Shown piece by piece: positions 33,253 to 41,680 of a DNA stretch of 64,000 nt. Where the stretch lies: NCBI GenBank assembly GCA_022652945.1, contig JALCRV010000008.1, positions 42,219 to 106,218 of the forward strand. The letters are read 5' to 3'. This DNA is from Bacilli bacterium. GTDB lineage: Bacteria; Bacillota_I; Bacilli_A; RFN20; CAG-288. How positions within the stretch are numbered: position 1 is the stretch's first letter; the number at the start of each line of letters is the position of its first letter. The notes beneath the pieces are model-generated. The model had not been told where the DNA came from and searched no databases. It saw only the letters and a list, made by a program, of their open reading frames with translations. The position numbers and the translations under genes were made by a program.

Positions 33253-34028
33253 TCTTGATTTTAGGTAATTCTTCCGATTCCTTGATCTATCTGAAGAACA
33301 TGCTTCGTTACTCGGAAGAGAAAGAAGAGCTCTCCGGGACTTTCGTATCCCATCTAGGGAAAATCTACGGGCAGGATGTCTGCTTAGCGGAAACGGGGTA
33401 TTCCTCCTACCGCAGCGAACTGATCGCTTCCTTCTTGATTCATAAGTATTCGCCTTATATCGCCATCTATATCGGCGATGGGGTCCAGCTGACCCCGGGG
33501 CTAGCTGGCGGGGATATCTTGATGGCTGATTATCTGCAGATTATCGATGTCGATCAGCTCCATAAGGATCCTTCTTCCCGCTTATATGAAGTCCCTGGCT
33601 TCCAGCCTTACTTCACCGTGTCCGATACCTTGGTTAAGCAGTTCAACGACTGCTCAGCCCACGTCGGAGTTATCAACGGAAGAATCGGAGCCTGCATTTC
33701 CGCTAACCAAGCCATCTCTTCTTTAAAAGACCTTTCCTTCGATGTGAACGCCTTTGAGGCTGCGCATCATTCTGAACTAGTCTTTGAAGGGGAAGCCGGC
33801 GGAGTGGGTCTGGCTTGTGCTTTCTACCAGGTGCCTCTGCTTCCGATTATTGCGATCTCTTCCAAGATCGATAATGAAAACTCCATCTTGGAACGTAAGC
33901 GTATCATCTTAAAAGATGCGGTCGATATCGGCAAGACGGTTGTTTCCTTCATCGTCGCGATTTCCAACGATGAGACGACCTTCATCAGAAGCGATGAAGC
34001 CGCGCCGAATAAGAAGATGAAGTTCTAA
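33249..34028 (+). CDS. Nucleoside-phosphorylase/MTAN-like protein
   Basis: 259 aa, cytoplasmic. VGVINGRIGACISANQAISS and AFEAAHHSELVFEGEAGGVG with ACAFYQVPLLPIIAISSKID follow the pattern of purine nucleoside phosphorylase/MTA-SAH nucleosidase proteins. That includes the segment where those enzymes have a conserved Glu and a SD motif near the purine, although the final motif here is SSKID. The match is distant. The overlap of 4 bases with the phosphodiesterase gene couples their translation, which suggests a role in nucleotide-signal turnover. It is the last gene of the operon. Confidence 0.6.
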   Translation: MILILGNSSDSLIYLKNMLRYSEEKEELSGTFVSHLGKIYGQDVCLAETGYSSYRSELIASFLIHKYSPYIAIYIGDGVQLTPGLAGGDILMADYLQIIDVDQLHKDPSSRLYEVPGFQPYFTVSDTLVKQFNDCSAHVGVINGRIGACISANQAISSLKDLSFDVNAFEAAHHSELVFEGEAGGVGLACAFYQVPLLPIIAISSKIDNENSILERKRIILKDAVDIGKTVVSFIVAISNDETTFIRSDEAAPNKKMKF

Positions 34029-34045
34029 AAGACTCCGATGAAAAG

Positions 34046-34075
34046 AAAGATTCGCTGGTGATTCAGCGAATCTTT
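34046..34075 (+). terminator. Terminator of the riboswitch-controlled operon
   Basis: AAAGATTCGCTG (34046-34057) pairs perfectly with CAGCGAATCTTT (34064-34075), loop GTGATT, followed by more T residues. It also lies 36 bp past the end of the convergent GGDEF gene and may serve both. Confidence 0.93.
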
Positions 34076-34110
34076 TTCTTATCATTAAAATCTTTTTTAA
34101 GATCTTATAT

Positions 34111-36222
34111 TTACTTCTTCAGATACTTTTCTTCCATCTCTTCCATCGTGATAGCTTCCGAAAGATACGGACCGCGGAAATAATGGAAGCCGAGCTTTAA
34201 GGCTTTCTCAATCTGCTCTTGAGAAGAGATGCGATCGACGATCGGAGTGCAGCCGAGTTGGTTAAATAACTCAACTACAGATTTTAAGACTAACTCGCCT
34301 TCTTTATTATCAAAGCAGGGGAGGAAGTATTCAGTTAACTTCGCTTCGGTGAAATGGCAATAAGCCATAACGGAGATATTAGCGTCTCCGATGCCGAAAT
34401 GATTTAAAGCCAAGGGGAAGCCACGTTCATTGATAGCTTTCGAGAGATTAGTTAATTCATCGATGGCGTATCTGCCTAGATGGATCAGCTGGATTATAAT
34501 GCAGGAATGCGGAATATTATAAGAATCGACGATTCTTACAATCTGATCGGGTGGTTCCTGATCGAGGAGCGCGGAACGAGCGACATTGACTGCGATTGGG
34601 ACCGTCTGATGATAAGTATCCAGCATCCTCTTTTGGAAGGCGCAGACTTCATTCAGGATAAAATAATCCACCACCGGGGCATAACCGATCTTTTCCATCG
34701 TCTCGATAAAGACGACCGGATCGGTGATATTGTTGATCGGGTAAAGGAGATGGAGAAGCGAGTCCGCCTCAAACATCCTGCCGCTCGGTTCTTCAAAGCG
34801 CGGGACCAGATTGACCTTTAATAAGCCGTTATGCATCGCTTGGTCGACGGTCTTTTCAAAGCTGCCGATGGAGATGCGATCCTGGGAGGCCGGGTTCTTC
34901 TTGATCAAGTCGTAATAGAAGTTCTTTTCATCGTACATTTCCTTATCAGCGGAAGCGATCTGCTTGATGATATCGACATTGTTGCCTTCCCAGAAGGAAG
35001 TACCTAAAGAGGCAGAAGTGCCTCTTTCTTCGGAGAAGAGCTTTCTGATCTGGTTAGTCTTCTTTTTAAAAGTATCGACCGATTCATTTAAGGAGATAGC
35101 GACAAACTCATCTCCGCCGATACGGTAGACATTATCTAAGCCGAAGACTTGAATCAGCATTTTGGCGCAGGAGATGAGCATGGAATCCCCTAAGGCGTGT
35201 CCGTAGTTATCGTTGGTGTATTTTAAGCCGTTCACATCCGCGAAGACGACACCTAAGGACTGAGGCTTATTCTGCTGGAGTTCTTCCTTTAATTGCCCGA
35301 AGGAATTAGCGGAACGGGCTTTAGTCATCTGATCGTAGATGTTCTCCCCGTTATTCTCTTCGTACGACTTATATTCGATGAAGAAGAAATCCATCAGATC
35401 CAAGACAACCTTTAAAAAGCCATCCGCTTTTGGGGCGACTTTCGGATTGATGAAGAAGATATTCCCATCGGTCTTCTTTCGGAAGGTGGAACGGATTAAG
35501 GCTAGATAGATCTGCTCTTGATCGATTAACTTAGACAGTCTTTCCTTCCCTTGGGTGGAAGGGAGAATCAAAGGAGTCTCATCAGCGGTCCAAAGCCAGC
35601 GATCATTGACGGATTTTGGCTTCTCTTGGACGGAATCATAATAGTCAGTGATTTCGCTAACTAGTTCTTCATTATAAAAAGGCTTTTCTTCCTCCGAACA
35701 GTAAAAGCTTGATTTAGTCTTCTTACCTAAGAGGACAAAACAACGGTCGCATTGATAAAGGTCAGTTAAGATAGAAATAAAAGCACCGATGCCATTATCG
35801 CCTCTGACATTGACATCCGATAAAACATCAACTAAGGAAGCTAAGGCATCCTTTTCAACCTTGGTAAGATAGTTGCTCGTGCCTTCTTTCGGCTTAACTC
35901 TTGTTAACAAAGCCTCCCGGCCTTGGAAGGTCACAAGGGAAGAAGACAACATGCAGAAAGAGGGAATCGGGGCATCTTTATAATTCCATTCGATGGTGGC
36001 CTTCTTACCGTCTTTTGCTAACTCCTCCAACTTCTTTAAAGGGCAGAAATCACAAGGAGTAGAACGGTCATAAAAGGACTTATAACATTTTTCTCCGATA
36101 TCATCTTTTAAGTTATCCTTCCCTTCGCCGGGACTGATAAAAATCACTTCGTAGTTCGAAGTGTCAATGAAAGCAATATCTCCTTTAACAAAAGAACGCT
36201 TCTTCTCTTTGCTTATTTGCAT
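34111..36222 (-). CDS. Diguanylate cyclase (PAS-GAF-GGDEF with degenerate EAL)
   Basis: 703 aa, soluble. A PAS-like N-terminus has CYKSFYDRSTPCDFCP, and a GAF-like region follows (about 120-290). The GGDEF domain has FADVNGLKYTNDNYGHALGD and an intact YRIGGDEFVAI, so it should make c-di-GMP. No RxxD inhibitory site is in the usual place before it. The EAL-like end has EADSLL, AVNVA and LNHFGIG in place of catalytic motifs and is probably inactive. It is convergent to the fibre operon. It is the only predicted synthase among the three c-di-GMP proteins here and the best candidate for the signal read by the riboswitch. Confidence 0.9.
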   Translation of the reverse strand: MQISKEKKRSFVKGDIAFIDTSNYEVIFISPGEGKDNLKDDIGEKCYKSFYDRSTPCDFCPLKKLEELAKDGKKATIEWNYKDAPIPSFCMLSSSLVTFQGREALLTRVKPKEGTSNYLTKVEKDALASLVDVLSDVNVRGDNGIGAFISILTDLYQCDRCFVLLGKKTKSSFYCSEEEKPFYNEELVSEITDYYDSVQEKPKSVNDRWLWTADETPLILPSTQGKERLSKLIDQEQIYLALIRSTFRKKTDGNIFFINPKVAPKADGFLKVVLDLMDFFFIEYKSYEENNGENIYDQMTKARSANSFGQLKEELQQNKPQSLGVVFADVNGLKYTNDNYGHALGDSMLISCAKMLIQVFGLDNVYRIGGDEFVAISLNESVDTFKKKTNQIRKLFSEERGTSASLGTSFWEGNNVDIIKQIASADKEMYDEKNFYYDLIKKNPASQDRISIGSFEKTVDQAMHNGLLKVNLVPRFEEPSGRMFEADSLLHLLYPINNITDPVVFIETMEKIGYAPVVDYFILNEVCAFQKRMLDTYHQTVPIAVNVARSALLDQEPPDQIVRIVDSYNIPHSCIIIQLIHLGRYAIDELTNLSKAINERGFPLALNHFGIGDANISVMAYCHFTEAKLTEYFLPCFDNKEGELVLKSVVELFNQLGCTPIVDRISSQEQIEKALKLGFHYFRGPYLSEAITMEEMEEKYLKK

Positions 36223-36359
36223 ACCACTATTTTAAGGTTTTAAAAGAAAATTGCAATAAACTTAAAAAAATAGGTAGCATCTTAACTGAATTAGTTAGGG
36301 ATTCGCTATATAATTCTATTTAGTTACTAAAGGACTTTTTTTATAAGGAACTATTAAAG

Positions 36360-36881
36360 ATGGAAATCACGGTATCTAAAGTTGAAATGGTCGATTATAC
36401 CCGCGCCTGTGAAATCATGGAAGACGGCATCAAGATGTTAAAAGAAGCCGGCTCCTCCCAGTGGCAGGATGGGCATCCTAATAAAGAGCTGATTAAAGAA
36501 AACATCGAAAAAGGAAAGCTCAGAGGGGTCTATGTCGATAAGCGCTTAGCTTTAATCGCTTCTTTTTCCTATATCCCAGATCCTTCTTATAAGGAAATCT
36601 TCTCCGGGCAATGGCTGAGTAAGGAAGATAAGTATCTGACCATCCATACCTTAGCGGTCGGGAAAGACTATCACGGCTTAAAGCTTTCGACCTATCTTTT
36701 CCGTCAAGCGGAAAAGGAAGCTAAAGAACATAACTTAATCTCCTTAAGAGCGGATACCTATAAGCTGAATCTGATCATGCAGCATATCTTCCTCTCTTTA
36801 GGCTTCAAGGAATGCGGAATCATCTATCTGGTCGGACAAAGCGGAGATAACGATCGTCTGGCTTATGAGAAAATTCTTTAA
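36360..36881 (+). CDS. GNAT-family N-acetyltransferase
   Basis: 173 aa, cytoplasmic. YLTIHTLAVGKDYHGLKLST with LFRQAEKEAKEHN is the acetyl-CoA-binding motif A of the GNAT fold, and LRADTYKLNLIMQHIFLSLG the following beta-alpha segment. The acceptor is unknown. A TATAAT at 36309-36314 is a likely -10 box. It lies 14 bp before the YbaK-type gene and is probably co-transcribed with it. Confidence 0.88.
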   Translation: MEITVSKVEMVDYTRACEIMEDGIKMLKEAGSSQWQDGHPNKELIKENIEKGKLRGVYVDKRLALIASFSYIPDPSYKEIFSGQWLSKEDKYLTIHTLAVGKDYHGLKLSTYLFRQAEKEAKEHNLISLRADTYKLNLIMQHIFLSLGFKECGIIYLVGQSGDNDRLAYEKIL

Positions 36882-36895
36882 AGGAGCTGAAGCAG

Positions 36896-37369
36896 ATGGA
36901 AAAGAAAACGAATGCGATGCGGATGCTTGAACAAGGCAAGATCCCTTACGAAATGAAAGAGTACGAATACGACTTAAAAGACCTTTCCGGTGTCCATATG
37001 GCCACGGTGAATGATCTGCCTTTAGATGAAGTCTATAAGACCATTGTCTTAAAAGGCGATAAGAATGGATTCTTAGTCTGTCTTCTGCCTTCCGCAGAAG
37101 AGATTGATCTAAAAAAAGTCGCTAAACTTTCCGGCAATAAATCGGTCGACTTAATTCCGATCCCTGATTTAGAGAAAGTCACCGGGTACGTCCGAGGCGG
37201 CTGCTCACCGATCGGAATGAAAAGAAAGTTTCCGACCTTCGCAGCTTCCTCTTTAAAAGACAAAGAGAAAGTCTATGTCTCCGCGGGGAAAAGAGGCTTC
37301 CAGCTTCATTTAAAGAGCGCGGACCTGATCTCTTTTTGCCAGATTACCTTAGGTGAGATTACTTTATAA
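36896..37369 (+). CDS. ybaK: YbaK/EbsC-type aminoacyl-tRNA deacylase
   Basis: 157 aa. The YbaK domain has VYKTIVLKGDKNGFLVCLLP, the conserved Lys in that segment, and VRGGCSPIGMKRKFPTF with the Gly-x-Ser-Pro-x-Gly loop. In characterised members it removes cysteine mischarged on tRNA-Pro. Length and motifs are typical. RBS AAAGGAGCTG. Confidence 0.9.
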   Translation: MEKKTNAMRMLEQGKIPYEMKEYEYDLKDLSGVHMATVNDLPLDEVYKTIVLKGDKNGFLVCLLPSAEEIDLKKVAKLSGNKSVDLIPIPDLEKVTGYVRGGCSPIGMKRKFPTFAASSLKDKEKVYVSAGKRGFQLHLKSADLISFCQITLGEITL

Positions 37370-37445
37370 CTTAAACTTTAGACTGGAAGCCTAAATCTAA
37401 AACCTGTATTTTCCTTTAGAATAATAAAAAGGAGAGAGTTAACTG

Positions 37446-37916
37446 ATGCTGAGTGGGAAAATTGCTGATTACACTGAAAAAGATTTTGCTTCTCCGGAAC
37501 TTAAAAGAGCTTTTCGCTTTATCTCTGAAAAAGGTCTAGAAGGCTTAAAAGAACTCCCCTTAGGTAAGACATTAATCGAGGGAGAAAATCTTTTCGCCTT
37601 ACGTCAATCCTACCTCGGAAAGAAAAAAGAAGAAGGGAAGCTAGAAGGCCATCTTCGTTATTACGATATCCAGATAATCCTTTCGGGAAAAGAAAACTTC
37701 GGCTACGTCGATAAAGAAGCGGAAGGCTTAAAAGTCCTCGTCCCTTACGATGAAAGCAGAGACATCGCTTTCTATCAAGGGGAGTTAGAAGGCAGTCTCC
37801 TTTTAAAGGCGGGCTTTTTCGTCTTAGTCGGCCCGGAAGATCTGCATATGCCAGGTTTAAAGGCGGATGAAAAGCCGATTGAAAAAGTTGTGCTTAAAGT
37901 AAAAATCGGCAGATAA
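37446..37916 (+). CDS. YhcH/YjgK/YiaL family protein
   Basis: 156 aa, cupin-like DUF386 fold. EGHLRYYDIQIILSGKENFG, KAGFFVLVGPEDLHMPG and KVVLKVKI are the family landmarks, with His and Glu residues likely to bind metal. Members are linked to sugar (for example sialic acid) metabolism and biofilm; the substrate is uncertain. GGAGAGAG precedes the start. The stop codon lies inside the terminator stem. Confidence 0.88.
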   Translation: MLSGKIADYTEKDFASPELKRAFRFISEKGLEGLKELPLGKTLIEGENLFALRQSYLGKKKEEGKLEGHLRYYDIQIILSGKENFGYVDKEAEGLKVLVPYDESRDIAFYQGELEGSLLLKAGFFVLVGPEDLHMPGLKADEKPIEKVVLKVKIGR

Positions 37917-37929
37917 GCCTGCCGATTTT
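37902..37929. terminator. Bidirectional terminator overlapping the yhcH-type stop codon
   Basis: AAAATCGGCAG and CTGCCGATTTT form an 11-bp stem with a 6-base loop. T runs on both strands serve the convergent genes ending at 37916 and 37936. Confidence 0.92.
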
Positions 37930-37935
37930 CTTTTG

Positions 37936-38745
37936 TTAGGCTAGATACTTCCGACGCAGGATTTCTCTTTCGTTATCGTCGACTTGAAGGCCCTTTTTCA
38001 TAAAGTGCTCAAAATCACCGTAGTCCTGCTGAATCGCTTCGAAGACGGTGGTGATATATTCCTTGCGGACTTGGAAAAGAGAGCGGAAAGTCTCCTCTAA
38101 AGCCGGGGAATCGATTTTCTTCGAAAGCTTTTCAATCCTTCGAGCGATATCCGGTTCGATGCAATCATTAGTAAGCATGAAATCCTCGATGATATCGTCA
38201 TCTTTCGCTCCGAGGATCTTTAAAAGAAAAAAGGTCGCCATTCCGACCCGGTCTTTACCGACGGAGCAATGATAAAGCATCGCTCCTTCATGATCCGCGG
38301 CGAACAGATCGATAAGTTTTTTATATTGAGCCAGGCAGTAAGTATCGTTGATGAAGTTAATATAAAGCCCCTTCATAAAGGCGACGGAAGTGCCTTCTCT
38401 GATTAAACGGGAGACGAAGACGTATTCGCTGGTCTCCGCATCGGTTTCTTCTTCGTGGGTCATTCCCATCTGCTTTTCAGTCAGGATTGGATTAGAAAGG
38501 TAAGTAAGACCTTCGATGATCTTATCAGGCTTCTGCCTTGCTTCCGTGGCGTTCCTTAGATCGATTACGTAACGGAGATCATGCTCCTTATAAAGCTTTA
38601 CTAAATCATCTATATCCGCTTTTTGTAATTCACCGGAACGGATGATCTTATTAGAGCGGACCTTTTTACCTGAAGCAGCCGGGATTCCACCTAAATCTCG
38701 GGTATTCAGCAGTGATTTCAATTTGATGACTTCCGAATGGGCCAT
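37936..38745 (-). CDS. Tyrosine-phosphatase-like protein (Y_phosphatase3)
   Basis: 269 aa from the ATG at 38745. TRDLGGIPA and IRSGELQKADIDDL are family landmarks, and HCSVGKDRVG is the C-x5-R phosphatase loop with the catalytic Cys. It resembles bacterial tyrosine/lipid phosphatases of the LipA/PtpB type. The frame is open to 38790, but a TATAAT -10 box at 38771-38776 would be inside that extension, and AGAGGAATCAGG sits just before 38745. The substrate is not known. Confidence 0.9.
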   Translation of the reverse strand: MAHSEVIKLKSLLNTRDLGGIPAASGKKVRSNKIIRSGELQKADIDDLVKLYKEHDLRYVIDLRNATEARQKPDKIIEGLTYLSNPILTEKQMGMTHEEETDAETSEYVFVSRLIREGTSVAFMKGLYINFINDTYCLAQYKKLIDLFAADHEGAMLYHCSVGKDRVGMATFFLLKILGAKDDDIIEDFMLTNDCIEPDIARRIEKLSKKIDSPALEETFRSLFQVRKEYITTVFEAIQQDYGDFEHFMKKGLQVDDNEREILRRKYLA

Positions 38746-38770
38746 ACCTGATTCCTCTTTATCAGACTTG

Positions 38771-38776
38771 ATTATA
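38771..38776 (-). promoter_or_regulatory. -10 box of the phosphatase gene
   Basis: TATAAT on the minus strand, about 26 bases before the chosen start codon. It rules out the longer frame starting at 38790. Confidence 0.6.
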
Positions 38777-38890
38777 CCATGAAGGGACATTTTCCTTTGT
38801 AGGAATCTTTATGAAGACAAATAAATGGGGATTCAGCAAAGAAAAGCGTGAAGACATTCTAAAAACAGGACGCTTTCTTTAACAGAAAAA

Positions 38891-38924
38891 TAGACCTACA
38901 AATCAACAAGTGTCAGTAAGTCTA
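38891..38924. repeat. 34-bp repeat, copy at the 3' end of the HipA-like gene
   Basis: TAGACCTACAAATCAACAAG, then TG, T, and CAGTAAGTCTA. It matches 40246-40279 at 33 of 34 positions in the same orientation. Its ends (TAGAC/GTCTA, extended by CAGAAA/TTTCTG) are inverted, so each copy can form a hairpin. The stop codon of the HipA-like gene lies inside this copy. Confidence 0.9.
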
Positions 38925-40226
38925 TTTCTGCAGTCTTTTTAATATGTTGTAACCGTTAAGGAGATAGTCAGTTAGTTTTTCTTCATCTACCTTGAAAGGG
39001 CAGAGAAGAAATAGAGAATGCAGCAGTTCTTTAGTCAGTAAAGGCAATTTCATTTGGCGATATAATTCCTTGGCCTTCATACTTTGCTGAAGTAACCTAG
39101 CAAAGAAAGAAATCAAGCCGTCATTCTGCCTAGAGATATTTGAAGGATAGCCACGGGCGATAAGAGCGGCATTATTATCAAAATTGGGAGCTAAAGAAAC
39201 GATCTTTCTTTCCTTCCGACTTAAAAGCAGCCCGAAGTTTTCCGTATGCCGATCCACATTATTAACTAAGGAATCCATCCAGATAATTGTCAGATACTGT
39301 TTTCCTAACTCTGGAGAAAGATCATAAAAAGTATTGAAGCAGTCGAGGTAATCATCATTCTCATCCATCAGCGCTTTAGCTGGCTCATAATTTAAGCCCT
39401 TAGCAAAATTTCGCGAGCGTATGGTGTCATTCTCGAGGACATATTCAGCCATCTTAAAGTTAAAGGCTTTGCCTAAAAGGTAAACGAAGAATTCAGAAAA
39501 CCTTTCCTCTTCAGTTCCTACCTTAATGATCCACCATTCATTATCGATTAATTTCCAGCACTTCTCATAACTGCCTCCTAGGCTTAACTGGGGAGAAGGA
39601 GAGAGATGACGAGGAATAAGCTCAAGAGTTCCTTTTAATGCGGTCCTCGCCAAGAAGTCAGCTTGGAAAGCGATGTCCTGATAAGTCTTAGCAGAACCTA
39701 GTGGTTTAAACCAGTAATCATCGGTAATCGAAGCTCCGTAAAAGTAAAGGGAAAGCAAAGCTTCGTTAGTTTCGTAAAGCCCGAGGGCCTTTTTCAGAAT
39801 CCGTGAGTTTCTTCTTTCGGAATCGATCGTCCTCGAAGCTAAAAAGCTTTCAAGATTCCTCGTACGTCTTAGATATAACGGAGCGAGTTTTTCATCAAGC
39901 CAAACGCAGAGACCATTTTTAAAGAAAGCTGTTTTCGTATCTTGAGACATCATAAAGCCTGTCAGCTTTCTTGCGTTGGCCGAAAGGGAAGTTACACTCT
40001 GAGGCAGGTTATGGCTTAATTGCTTAATCTGCTTTTCGATTTCTTTCCGTTTTAAGATTTTCTTTGTTAAGTCAGCCTTTTGAGATGGTCTTACATATTT
40101 ACTTATGATCTTCCCGTTTTCCCGCCACTGCAAATAATATCTGGCGGTTCCTTTTGTCCTTTTAGAAACAATCGTCCCCTTAGGAAGATTATTCAATTCC
40201 TCATATAAATCATCGATGCTTTTCAT
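38922..40226 (-). CDS. HipA-like Ser/Thr kinase with DUF6788-like N-terminus
   Basis: 434 aa. The N-terminus (LPKGTIVSKRTKGTARYYLQ, then WRENGKIISKYV) resembles the small DUF6788 domain. The C-terminal half is a HipA-like kinase: GGSYEKCW and WWIIKVG (ATP-binding region), catalytic loop DSLVNNVDRHTENFG, and NFDNNAAL in the metal-binding position. HipA proteins phosphorylate tRNA synthetases and cause dormancy. No HipB antitoxin is adjacent, so self-control or the fused N-terminus may restrain it. Identical repeats bracket the gene. Confidence 0.8.
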   Translation of the reverse strand: MKSIDDLYEELNNLPKGTIVSKRTKGTARYYLQWRENGKIISKYVRPSQKADLTKKILKRKEIEKQIKQLSHNLPQSVTSLSANARKLTGFMMSQDTKTAFFKNGLCVWLDEKLAPLYLRRTRNLESFLASRTIDSERRNSRILKKALGLYETNEALLSLYFYGASITDDYWFKPLGSAKTYQDIAFQADFLARTALKGTLELIPRHLSPSPQLSLGGSYEKCWKLIDNEWWIIKVGTEEERFSEFFVYLLGKAFNFKMAEYVLENDTIRSRNFAKGLNYEPAKALMDENDDYLDCFNTFYDLSPELGKQYLTIIWMDSLVNNVDRHTENFGLLLSRKERKIVSLAPNFDNNAALIARGYPSNISRQNDGLISFFARLLQQSMKAKELYRQMKLPLLTKELLHSLFLLCPFKVDEEKLTDYLLNGYNILKRLQK

Positions 40227-40245
40227 AAAATGAGTATAAAACAGA

Positions 40246-40279
40246 TAGACCTACAAATCAACAAGTGCCAGTAAGTCTA
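40246..40279. repeat. 34-bp repeat, copy upstream of the HipA-like gene
   Basis: Second copy of the 38891-38924 repeat, with T replaced by C at one position. It lies 20 bp before the kinase start and 91 bp before the pfk start. Flanking ACAGATAGAC/GTCTAACTGT gives a 10-bp inverted repeat with one mismatch. It could be an operator, an RNA hairpin or the edge of a mobile unit. Confidence 0.9.
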
Positions 40280-40369
40280 ACTGTCATTTTATCTGTTTAG
40301 GAGGAACTGAATAAGAAAATGTATTATTATAAATATAACAGGTGATAACTTAAGGGAGGAAACTCAGGC

Positions 40370-41596
40370 ATGCTTAAAGGCAATGTAATTTATGGTCAAT
40401 CCGGCGGTCCTTCATCCGCGATTAATTCCTCAGCTTTAGGTGTAATCGAAGAAAGCCTGCTCCATAAAGAAGAAATCGGTCGAGTCTTCATGATGCATCA
40501 CGGGATCGTAGGAGCTATCCACGATGATCTGATTGAGGTAACTAACGAAGACAAAAAAGAACTGGAGATGCTCGCCCATACTTCCGGAGCTTACTTCGGC
40601 AATGTCCGTTACCGTCTGCAGCCTTATGAAGAAAATCCGAAAGACTATGAGAAAATACTTAAGACCTTAATAAAGTATAATATCCGTTATTTCTTCTATA
40701 ACGGGGGCAACGATTCGATGGATACCTGCGATAAGATGAATCGGTTCCTGATTCAATCCGGTTACGATGCTCGGGTTATCGGTATCCCCAAGACCATCGA
40801 TAATGACTTAGAAGAGACCGACCATACTCCCGGTTACGGGACGTCTGCTAAATTCATCGCTAATGCTATGGCGGAAATCGATCTGGACAATGCTTCCTAT
40901 CCGGAAGGTAGAGTAATTATCTGTGAGATCATGGGCCGTCATGCGGGCTGGCTTACCGCTTCTGCGGGGCTAGCTAATATCAACGGTTATGGACCGGATC
41001 TGCTTTATGTTCCGGAGATCCCTTTCGATATGAATATGTTTCTAACTGAAGTCCAGCACGTCTATGAAAAGAAGAAACGCTGTCTGATCGCTGTCTCAGA
41101 AGGTATCGTTGATAAAAACGGTGCTTTTATCTTCCAGGTCGGGAAGAAGAAAGACTCCTTCGGCCATTATAGATTAGGCGGTGTCGGACAGGTCTTAGCG
41201 AACAATATCATCTCTGAATTAGGCCTGAATGCGGTCGCTATCGAATTCTCCTTCCTGCAGAGAGCCTGCTGTCGTCTTTCTTCCTTACAGGATTCTTTAG
41301 AGGCTGAAAAGATCGGCAGAGAAGCCGTTAAGCAGGCCTTAAAGGGCACGTCTGGCAAGATGATCACCATTGTCAGAGTTTCTTCGAAGCCTTATAAATT
41401 CGGCTTTGGTTTAACCGACTTAATGAAAGTCGCTAATTACGAAAAGAAAATGCCCCGCAGCATGTTTAACGAAGAAGGGGATTTCATCACCCAGGAATTC
41501 ATCGATTATGCTTTGCCTTTAATCCAAGGGGAAATCAATGAGCGATTTGAAAACGGCATTGTCCGTTCTCCGCGTTTTAAAGGCTTTAAATCATAA
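40370..41596 (+). CDS. pfp: Phosphofructokinase, probably PPi-dependent
   Basis: 408 aa, longer than the ~320-aa ATP-dependent bacterial enzyme. IYGQSGGPSSAINSSALG is the N-terminal phosphate-binding loop. YNGGNDSMDT has N-D where ATP enzymes have G-D-G, and IGIPKTIDNDLEETDHTPG has Lys where ATP enzymes have Gly. Both changes are typical of the diphosphate-fructose-6-phosphate phosphotransferase clade. EIMGRHAGWLTASA is the substrate segment. RBS GGGAGGAAA. PPi use is inferred from these residues. Confidence 0.88.
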   Translation: MLKGNVIYGQSGGPSSAINSSALGVIEESLLHKEEIGRVFMMHHGIVGAIHDDLIEVTNEDKKELEMLAHTSGAYFGNVRYRLQPYEENPKDYEKILKTLIKYNIRYFFYNGGNDSMDTCDKMNRFLIQSGYDARVIGIPKTIDNDLEETDHTPGYGTSAKFIANAMAEIDLDNASYPEGRVIICEIMGRHAGWLTASAGLANINGYGPDLLYVPEIPFDMNMFLTEVQHVYEKKKRCLIAVSEGIVDKNGAFIFQVGKKKDSFGHYRLGGVGQVLANNIISELGLNAVAIEFSFLQRACCRLSSLQDSLEAEKIGREAVKQALKGTSGKMITIVRVSSKPYKFGFGLTDLMKVANYEKKMPRSMFNEEGDFITQEFIDYALPLIQGEINERFENGIVRSPRFKGFKS

Positions 41597-41627
41597 ACAA
41601 TTGAAAACAAAGAAGCGATGAAGCCGG

Positions 41628-41674
41628 TTGTTTATCTTGTTTACATCTTGCATTCGCTTTTAATGTTTTATAAT
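41628..41674 (+). promoter_or_regulatory. Promoter with GTAAACAA-type boxes before the CE6 gene
   Basis: TATAAT at 41669-41674 lies 6 bases before the ATG at 41681, so the transcript should be leaderless or nearly so. TTGTTTAC (41637-41644) and a variant TTGTTTAT just before it match, in reverse, the GTAAACAA boxes at the lacI and 63580 promoters. Confidence 0.6.
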
Positions 41675-41680
41675 TAAAGT

